Positions 63,123-64,000 of a DNA stretch of 64,000 nucleotides are shown here, piece after piece. Origin of the DNA: an uncultured Muribaculaceae bacterium (lineage in GTDB: Bacteria > Bacteroidota > Bacteroidia > Bacteroidales > Muribaculaceae); assembly GCA_910587235.1 (NCBI GenBank), contig CAJUKD010000003.1, forward strand, positions 62,001 through 126,000, written 5' to 3'. The notes under the pieces were generated by a model. It saw only the letters and a program-made list of their open reading frames with translations. It did no database searches and had not been told where the DNA came from. The position numbers and the translations under genes were made by a program. Positions within the stretch are counted from its first letter, which is position 1. Every line of letters begins with the position of its first letter.

Positions 63123-64000
63123 ATGAGAAAAAGAATAATACTGACGTTCATGGCTGCTTTTGTCGTGGCTTCCGCTGCATGGGCCGAGAGCCTTTCGAGT
63201 TTACAGCGCCGGGCAAACAACGGCGATGCAGAGGCTCAGTACAAGCTTGGCGAAAGCTATGCCTATACGCGTAACGGCGCTTCGTACGACAAGGCTACGG
63301 CTATCAAATGGTTCAACAAGGCGTTGGATCAAGGCTACAAGGAGGCACTTTTTGACCTCGGTCTTATGTACCGCCATGATCCGACGACGAAAGCGCGTGC
63401 TATAGAGTGCTTTGAACTGTATATAGATTATTATTACAGTGAGCACAATACGGTGCAGTCGACAGCGAAAAACTGCCTCTCGGAGCTTGGCGTTACCAAT
63501 TATGAGCCGGGGACGCGCAGCCGCCAGGGAGCATCGGGAGGCGGCAGGAGTGCAGCCGAGGGCTGTGTGTACAACAGCAACGGATGGCTGTCGTACTGCG
63601 GTCCTGTCAAGGATTTCTCGTCGTACCCTACCCCTTCGGAGAGCCTGTCGCAGCTTAAGAGAGAGGCCGAGGGCGGCAATCCTCGCGCTCAGTACCGCTT
63701 AGGGGAATACTACGGCTATGGTTATAAGAATACTCCGACCGATAATAATGAAGCTGTACGGTGGTTTACAAAGGCTCTTGAACAAGGTTATGAGGATTCA
63801 TATTTCGATTTGGGGCTTATGTACCGCTCGCTTGGCGATAAGGCAAGGGCTATATATTATTTCAAGTTGGACTGCGATCATGCCGCCTTGGTAGATGGCG
63901 TAGCCGAAACTTCTATGAATTGTCTTAAAGACCTTGGGGTAAGCAATTATAAGGTCGGCAGCACTCGCGGCTCGGGTACATCGGCAGTCAAACAGCCGGC
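63123..64000 (+). CDS. SEL1/TPR-like repeat protein with duplicated module, 3' end cut by the window
   Basis: A signal peptide (MRKRIILTFMAAFVVASAAW) is followed by two homologous blocks. Block 1 has LQRRANNGDAEAQYKLGESY, AIKWFNKALDQGYKEALFDL and CLSELGVTNYEPG. Block 2 (about 150 codons later) has LKREAEGGNPRAQYRLGEYY, AVRWFTKALEQGYEDSYFDL and CLKDLGVSNYKVG. They carry the SEL1 pattern G.A.AQY.LG.....G....A..W..KA..QG. A Gly/Ser-rich linker with two cysteines separates them. SEL1 proteins are envelope or signalling scaffolds; the partner is unknown. An in-frame ATG at 63090 exists, but it is only 8 bp from the -7 box and adds 11 polar residues before the signal peptide. Confidence 0.82.
   Translation, partial: MRKRIILTFMAAFVVASAAWAESLSSLQRRANNGDAEAQYKLGESYAYTRNGASYDKATAIKWFNKALDQGYKEALFDLGLMYRHDPTTKARAIECFELYIDYYYSEHNTVQSTAKNCLSELGVTNYEPGTRSRQGASGGGRSAAEGCVYNSNGWLSYCGPVKDFSSYPTPSESLSQLKREAEGGNPRAQYRLGEYYGYGYKNTPTDNNEAVRWFTKALEQGYEDSYFDLGLMYRSLGDKARAIYYFKLDCDHAALVDGVAETSMNCLKDLGVSNYKVGSTRGSGTSAVKQP

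Overview
The window looks like a chromosome segment of a gut Bacteroidales bacterium. Promoters follow the Bacteroidetes form: a TTG/TTTG at -33, a spacer of 19-20 bp and TAnnTTTG at -7 (seen before tig, clpP, nusB, rho, thiE, the glycogen synthase gene and three tRNAs). Shine-Dalgarno sites are inconspicuous. Lineage-typical proteins are present: a NigD-like lipoprotein, long PPi-dependent phosphofructokinase, GT3 glycogen synthase, a DAHP synthase-chorismate mutase fusion, Rho with a long disordered N-terminus, and TonB-linked outer-membrane barrels. The mix and moderate GC content suggest a Muribaculaceae-like genus; this family-level placement is inference.

Layout. 1-2.6 kb: a partial outer-membrane receptor, a divergent gene of unknown function with a mirror-image promoter, a gene remnant and a PAS/LuxR-type regulator. 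2.7-7.2 kb: TatD nuclease, polyprenyl synthase, an ECF sigma factor with a membrane-anchored barrel protein, and a NigD-like lipoprotein. 7.5-15.7 kb (+): tig-clpP-clpX, recQ, then a sugar kinase-RapZ fusion beside a MurU-like nucleotidyltransferase. 15.7-19.2 kb (-): nusB-yajC-ybbR-coaE. 19.4-25.8 kb: tRNA-Gln, an inositol-phosphatase-like gene, a Tag-HD fusion, a GH3 glycosidase and DAHP synthase/chorismate mutase. 25.9-30.3 kb (-): PFP, an M16 peptidase homologue, kdsB and a ThiE-like gene. 30.4-34.2 kb (+): rho with a long leader, a SpoU methyltransferase and a short SSB. 34.1-36.5 kb (-): a TPR protein and two lipoproteins, one carrying a SecD P1-head-like domain. 36.7-40.3 kb (+): a GHL10 hydrolase, GT2 glycosyltransferase, phosphoribosyltransferase and HAD phosphatase in one tight operon. 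40.3-49.6 kb (-): ABC-F ATPase, pullulanase, clpB, a phage-replication-like protein and a biotin-dependent carboxyltransferase. 49.7-56.8 kb: two CAT-anticodon tRNAs, a flavoprotein, MATE transporter, ECF sigma factor, RmuC, CPBP protease and TrmN6. 56.9-61.2 kb (-): glycogen phosphorylase and glycogen synthase. 61.3-64 kb: an XRE-family regulator, about 1.2 kb without a gene, and a truncated SEL1-repeat protein.

Most of the window is housekeeping. No CRISPR array, integrase, transposase or prophage block was seen. The candidates for undescribed biology are: the AmgK-like/RapZ C-terminal fusion next to MurU, which could tie cell-wall sugar salvage to amino-sugar sensing; the mirrored divergent promoter; the Tag-HD fusion; the GHL10-GT2-PRT-HAD operon; the free-standing SecD-head lipoprotein; and two promoter-overlapping operators, a 22-bp palindrome before the SpoU/ssb operon and spaced repeats before the XRE gene.
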